From assembly GCA_964384025.1 (NCBI GenBank), contig CAYLJJ010000062.1:1-40581 (forward strand): 40,581 bases of DNA, written 5' to 3'. The DNA comes from CAYLJJ01 sp964384025 (GTDB taxonomy: Bacteria > Myxococcota_A > Bradymonadia > UBA7976 > UBA1532). The translations under genes were made by a program, and so were the position numbers. Below the pieces are notes generated by a model. The model saw only the letters and a list, made by a program, of their open reading frames with translations. It did not search any database and had not been told where the DNA came from. This document shows positions 37,099 to 40,581 of the stretch, piece by piece; the first letter of the stretch is position 1; the number at the start of each line of letters is the position of its first letter.

Positions 37099-39024
37099 TC
37101 AGCTCACACGGCTGCCTGGAGTAAGCTGATCAGCTACGCTGATCAGCTTGATCTCAGATCCTTCTCCTGCGGCTAAGAGCATCCCCTGGCTGAGGACTCC
37201 CCGGATCTTACGAGGTGCTAGATTGGCCACCAACACCACCATCTGACCCGGTAACTCTTCAGGGCTGTAGGCCTGCGCGATGCCTGCGCAGATCGTCCTG
37301 GGCTCTATCTCGCCTGCATCTACGCTGAGCTTTAATAGGCGGTCAGCGTCTGGATGAAGCTCAGCACTCAGGACACGAGCAACGCGCAGATCTACGGCGC
37401 TGAACTGCTCAAACTCAATCGGCTCGCTCTGCTTGGGCGCTTGGGGTTTCTGTCTCTTTTTGTTTTTTTTGGCCTTCCTGGCTGGTTTGGAAGCTTTCTT
37501 GGGCTTCTCTTGCTCCAAGCGAGGGAAGAGGGGTTCTCCCGCCTGGACCTGAATCCCAGCAGGCATCGCCCCCCAGAGGGCGGTAGAGCCAAAGCTTCGC
37601 AGCTCCACAGGGGTCTGAAGATCATCCAGGAGGCGAGCAGCCTTACGAGGCAGGAAGGGCAGGGTCCAGACCCCCAAGATTCGTAAGCACTCCACCAGGG
37701 TATAGAGCACAGTATCCAGGCGAGCTTCTTTGCCCTCCTTCATCAAAGTCCAAGGGGCCGCGCTGTCCACATACTTGTTACCCGCAGAGACGAGGCTCCA
37801 GATCGCTTCCAGAGCCTTGTTGAAGCTCAGCCGCTTCATCGCTGCCTCTAGGCTCTCGCGGGCCTCCTTAAAGGTTTGGAGAAGGAGGAGATCGCAGGGC
37901 GCCTCTGCAGGCTCAACTGGGGTGGGGATCTGAGCGCCTCGATAGCGCTTCAACATCCCCAGGCTGCGGTTGAGCAGGTTGCCGTAGTCGTTGGCGAGAT
38001 CTCCATTGATGCGATTCCTCAACGCGCGCTCGCTGAAATCCCCATCCTTCCCAAAGCTCACCTCTCGCAACAGAAAGTAGCGAAAGGCATCAGCTCCATA
38101 GCGCTCCTTCATCAGTTGAGGGTCCACCACATTGCCTCGGGTCTTGCTCATCTTCTCACCGTCATGACTCCACCAACCGTGGGCAAAGATGCGCTCGGGG
38201 AGAGGGAGACCTGCGCTCATCAAAAAACAGGGCCAGTAAACGGCGTGAAAACGTAGAATGTCTTTGCCGATGAGGTGGGTGACCTTGGGCCAGAAGCGCT
38301 CATAGAGCTCCGCGCCAGGCCCTCCCAGGGCGCTGATGTAGTTGCTCAGGGCATCCACCCAGACATAGACCACATGGCCCTCGATCTCAGGTACAGGGAC
38401 ACCCCAAGAGAAGGTGGTGCGGCTGATAGAGATATCACGCAAGCCCTGCTCTACAAAGCGTAGGATCTCGTTATAGCGACTCTTGGGGCGCAGAAACTCA
38501 GGGTGTTCTTTAAGCAGCTCTAGGAGCTTGGGACCATATTTGGAGAGGCGAAAGAAGTAGCTGGGTTCAACGACCCAGCTCACCTCATGGCCGCTGGGGC
38601 TGCGACCATCGATCAACTCCTCTTCGGTGAAATAAGCCTCATCTCCGATGCTGTACCAACCCTCGTATTTGTCTAGATAGATATCTCCAGCGGCGAGCAT
38701 GCGCCGCCAAATTTCTTGAACAACACGCTGATGACGCTCCTCGGTGGTGCGGATAAAGTCATCGTGGGCCACGTCCAGTTCGCTCCAGAGCTTCCGAAAA
38801 GGTTCTGAGTAGCGATCTGCATGAGCTTTAGGGCTGATCCCTGTCTTGCGCGCGGCCTGCTCGATCTTAAGGCCATGCTCGTCGGTCCCTGTGAGGAAGT
38901 AGACATCCTCACCTTTAAGGCGCCACCAACGCGCTAAAGTGTCAGCTGCTAAGCTGGTGTAAGCATGCCCTATATGGGGAATATCATTAACATAGTAGAT
39001 GGGTGTGGTGATATAGGCGCTCAT
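37099..39024 (-). CDS. metG: methionyl-tRNA synthetase
   Basis: This 641-residue class I aminoacyl-tRNA synthetase has HIGH at 17-20 and KMSKT at 291-295. The connective region (about 118-175) lacks the zinc-binding Cys knuckles: GDEAYFTEEEL is of the zinc-free form found in many bacteria. The anticodon-binding helical domain covers about 360-500. A Lys-rich linker follows, and the C-terminal EMAP/tRNA-binding OB domain starts around 535 (LRVARVLSAELHPDADRL). It charges tRNA-Met for both initiation and elongation. The ATG at 39024 has GGAG five to six bases upstream; a reading from 39060 would add 12 residues without a site. It is the last gene in the unit that starts with the Arg-rich protein and holB. 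Confidence 0.97.
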   Translation of the reverse strand: MSAYITTPIYYVNDIPHIGHAYTSLAADTLARWWRLKGEDVYFLTGTDEHGLKIEQAARKTGISPKAHADRYSEPFRKLWSELDVAHDDFIRTTEERHQRVVQEIWRRMLAAGDIYLDKYEGWYSIGDEAYFTEEELIDGRSPSGHEVSWVVEPSYFFRLSKYGPKLLELLKEHPEFLRPKSRYNEILRFVEQGLRDISISRTTFSWGVPVPEIEGHVVYVWVDALSNYISALGGPGAELYERFWPKVTHLIGKDILRFHAVYWPCFLMSAGLPLPERIFAHGWWSHDGEKMSKTRGNVVDPQLMKERYGADAFRYFLLREVSFGKDGDFSERALRNRINGDLANDYGNLLNRSLGMLKRYRGAQIPTPVEPAEAPCDLLLLQTFKEARESLEAAMKRLSFNKALEAIWSLVSAGNKYVDSAAPWTLMKEGKEARLDTVLYTLVECLRILGVWTLPFLPRKAARLLDDLQTPVELRSFGSTALWGAMPAGIQVQAGEPLFPRLEQEKPKKASKPARKAKKNKKRQKPQAPKQSEPIEFEQFSAVDLRVARVLSAELHPDADRLLKLSVDAGEIEPRTICAGIAQAYSPEELPGQMVVLVANLAPRKIRGVLSQGMLLAAGEGSEIKLISVADQLTPGSRVS

Positions 39025-39090
39025 GCGGACTCCAAGAGTTGATGTCCAGCTTGTTAGCACGCTCGAACAGTTCGGCCAAGCGATTGAGCT

Positions 39091-39282
39091 TTACCTGCGG
39101 CGACCACCCCTCTTGGGACCAGGACCCCTCCGACGCCCCCAGCGACCACGTGAGGGTCCACGCCGCTGTCGCTCCTCCTCAGAAGCAGAGACACCCAACA
39201 CCATCTCCTCCTCTTCGAGGACCTCTTCTCGGGGCATCAAGAGCACATCGATCAGACGCTCAAAGGTGGTAAACTCCATCAC
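39091..39282 (-). CDS. small protein with acidic middle and Arg/Gly-rich tail, between holB and metG
   Basis: This 63-residue protein (GTG at 39282 or ATG at 39279) starts MEFTTFERLIDVLL, an amphipathic helix. A Glu-rich run (EEVLEEEEM) follows, and the last 26 residues are almost all Arg, Gly, Pro and Trp (RQRRGPSRGRWGRRR and further). The gene overlaps the holB stop in GTGA fashion, so it is coupled. The tail resembles RGG-type nucleic-acid-binding tails. In similar genomes a small acidic/basic protein sits here, but I recognise no family. Binding of RNA or the ribosome is a guess from composition. The tail is long enough to be functional and the frame is well placed, so I regard it as a real gene. 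Confidence 0.55.
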   Translation of the reverse strand: MMEFTTFERLIDVLLMPREEVLEEEEMVLGVSASEEERQRRGPSRGRWGRRRGPGPKRGGRRR

Positions 39283-40286
39283 TTTGCTCCCAAGAGAGAG
39301 AGAAATAGGCTCTCTAAAGAAAGGCGAACCTGAGCGGTGGTCTGAGTAACTGCAAACTCTGTTTGGTTGATGCGTTGAAGATCCTTGAGGATCTGAAAGA
39401 GGGGTTGCTCAGCGCAGCGCAGCTTTAAGAGTGAGAGGCGATCTTTATGGATCAGTGCTCGCTGAAGCTGCTGACTGCCAAAGGCCAAATCCCGAGACCA
39501 ACTCCGCAGGAGGTGAAAGAGCAGCGGTAACTCTGCTTTCTTCTTAGCTAACTCTTCAGCCAACTCTAATACTTGAGGGATGCGCCGAGCGCCCTGGGGA
39601 GCGTAAAGCAGGTCGATGATCTCTAAACGGCGAGGCAGCAAGGGGCTCGCGGCGAGCTGTAGCCCTCGACCGATGGAGCCCTCCGCTAGATCTGCCAACA
39701 GCTCCAGTTCAGTTCCCTTTGAGGAGAGCTGCTGCTTTAGGTGGTGGATGAGCACCTCCTTAGAGAGGGGCGCAAAGCGGAGGTGTTGGCAACGAGAGAT
39801 AATGGTGGGCAAGAGACGCTGAGGGGCTGACGAGAGCAGGATAAAGTGTGTTCCTTCTCCTGGCTCCTCCAGAGTCTTGAGTAGAGCGTTGGCCGTAAAG
39901 GCGTTCATCCGCTCCGCTTCATTGATGATGATGAGGCGGCGAGCGCCCTCAAAGCTTTTAAGGCTCAGGGCATTTTGAAGCTCTCGAACCTGGGCGATAC
40001 GGATAACCCTCTCCAGGTTGCCATCAGATTTTCGCTGACGCTCTAAGCGGTGACAATCTGGGTGTTGTTCACTCTCGACCCGCAGACAACTTGAACAGCG
40101 CCCACAGCCTCCAGTCTCCTGAGGCTGCTTACAAAGGAGCGCCAAACTGAGCGCTCGGGCGCTGAGATCTTTGCCGATGCCCATCGGACCTGAGAAGAGA
40201 TAGGCATGGTGAAGACGCCGGGAGCTGATAGCTCTCTGAAGAACCCCCAAAGCGCGCTCTTGGCCTTCGATCTTTTGGAAAGACAT
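39279..40286 (-). CDS. holB: DNA polymerase III subunit delta'
   Basis: This 335-residue clamp-loader subunit has an AAA+ core with the P-loop GPMGIGKD (residues 33-40), where Asp replaces Ser/Thr; delta' subunits often have a non-hydrolysing P-loop. The zinc module is Cys52, Cys61, Cys64 and Cys67. The Walker B-like region (RLIIINEAERM), LLKTLEEP and the SRC motif in TIISRCQHLRF are typical. A C-terminal collar domain completes the length. It loads the beta clamp at replication forks together with tau/gamma and delta. Its ATG overlaps the stop of the upstream gene as TGATG. No tmk is visible before it, as found in many bacteria, because the preceding gene is the Arg-rich protein. Confidence 0.93.
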   Translation of the reverse strand: MSFQKIEGQERALGVLQRAISSRRLHHAYLFSGPMGIGKDLSARALSLALLCKQPQETGGCGRCSSCLRVESEQHPDCHRLERQRKSDGNLERVIRIAQVRELQNALSLKSFEGARRLIIINEAERMNAFTANALLKTLEEPGEGTHFILLSSAPQRLLPTIISRCQHLRFAPLSKEVLIHHLKQQLSSKGTELELLADLAEGSIGRGLQLAASPLLPRRLEIIDLLYAPQGARRIPQVLELAEELAKKKAELPLLFHLLRSWSRDLAFGSQQLQRALIHKDRLSLLKLRCAEQPLFQILKDLQRINQTEFAVTQTTAQVRLSLESLFLSLLGAK

Positions 40287-40581
40287 CAGGGCTGCTCATC
40301 TCGCGGGGGTCGCTCATCCCGGTTTTGGGAGCCTTTGTTCTTCTTCTGATAAGGTTGCGTGCTCCGGTCTTCTTGCTTCTTTTGATATTCACCGCGCTGC
40401 TCCCGCTTCTGGCGAGGCTGTCCACCGCGCTCATCCCGCTTTTGCTGATATCCACCGCGCTCATCTCGATCTCGGCGGGGACGCTCATTTCGGTCTCGAC
40501 GAGGGCCACGCTCATCCCGCTTTTGTTGATATCCACCACGCTCATCTCGATCTCGACGGGGGCGCTCATCTCGATCTCGAC
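40286..40581 (-). CDS. partial protein with Arg/Asp/Gln-rich C-terminal repeats (cut by window edge)
   Basis: Only the last 97 codons are in the window; the start lies beyond the right edge. The reading frame ends in TGA overlapping the holB start. The sequence is a low-complexity tail of Arg, Asp, Glu, Gly, Gln and Lys built of units such as RDRDERGGYQQKRDERG, PRRDRNERP and RGEYQKKQEDRS, ending NRDERPPRDEQP. Such tails are found on RNA helicases, ribonucleases and ribosome-associated GTPases, where they bind RNA. Nothing of the catalytic part is visible, so the family cannot be named. The DNA repeat beneath it is listed separately. Confidence 0.6.
   Translation of the reverse strand, partial: RDRDERPRRDRDERGGYQQKRDERGPRRDRNERPRRDRDERGGYQQKRDERGGQPRQKREQRGEYQKKQEDRSTQPYQKKNKGSQNRDERPPRDEQP
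40430..40581. repeat. 81-bp tandem repeat encoding Arg/Asp-rich units
   Basis: The segment starting CTCATCCCGCTTTTG at 40430 recurs at 40511, a period of 81 bp (27 codons). Each unit holds GATATCCACC and CTCATCTCGATCTCG, with shorter internal echoes of CGCTCATC every 15-30 bp. The second copy is cut by the window edge, so copy number is unknown. The repeat keeps the reading frame and is the DNA basis of the repetitive protein tail. It is a likely site of length variation between strains. Confidence 0.7.

Overview
The window looks like a chromosomal segment of a Gram-negative bacterium with a fairly GC-rich genome (a typical gene line at 9001-9060 has 38 G+C of 60). Several lipoproteins with acidic linkers, kelch and beta-propeller surface proteins, PEGA/TPR proteins and multi-domain histidine kinases suggest a predatory or environmental lineage of the old Deltaproteobacteria (Myxococcota/Bradymonadota-like). 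That assignment is inference from gene style; no rRNA or other phylogenetic marker beyond housekeeping enzymes is present. I see no tRNA, rRNA, CRISPR array, transposase or phage gene.

Layout. 1-3.1 kb: a B12-binding radical SAM/TPR protein and two small membrane or secreted proteins. 3.3-10.8 kb: a divergent cluster. Leftward are two SPFH (band 7) membrane proteins and a membrane-anchored coiled-coil protein, translationally coupled. Rightward are a large MoxR/midasin-type AAA+ ATPase and a CobT-like VWA protein, also coupled. A perfect 17-bp palindrome lies between the two arms. This is the best candidate for a little-described system here. 10.8-14.9 kb: a leftward operon of a PEGA/TPR protein, a kelch lipoprotein and an ADP-ribosylglycohydrolase. 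15.2-17.9 kb: a strikingly AT-rich two-gene signalling unit (histidine kinase with a CxxCH heme-type sensor, and a response regulator with a four-cysteine tail), followed by a strong intrinsic terminator. 18-19 kb: an Rnl2-like RNA ligase.

19-22.6 kb: a tight leftward operon coaX - small secreted protein - small conserved-looking protein - sucC - sucD, linking CoA synthesis with succinyl-CoA ligase. 22.7-27.4 kb: a hypothetical exported protein, a short-chain dehydrogenase-like protein with a zinc-ribbon/arginine-rich N-terminus, and an FHA-GAF-PAS hybrid histidine kinase whose first half is AT-rich and second half GC-rich. 27.6-30.3 kb: a leftward operon of an Ala/Glu/Lys-repeat exported protein, lipoyl synthase (with an in-frame upstream segment that reads like a lipoprotein N-terminus) and a propeller lipoprotein.

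30.5-35.8 kb: a rightward run of an MFS transporter with a large extracytoplasmic domain, a PP2C-like phosphatase, a truncated radical SAM gene with downstream coding debris, a TPR protein and a helical protein. 35.9-40.6 kb: leftward genes for a glycosidase-fold lipoprotein, metG, a small Arg/Gly-tailed protein, holB, and the repeat-rich C-terminus of a protein cut by the window edge. Many adjacent genes overlap by 4 bp or are separated by fewer than 10 bp, so most of the window is organised in operons with translational coupling.
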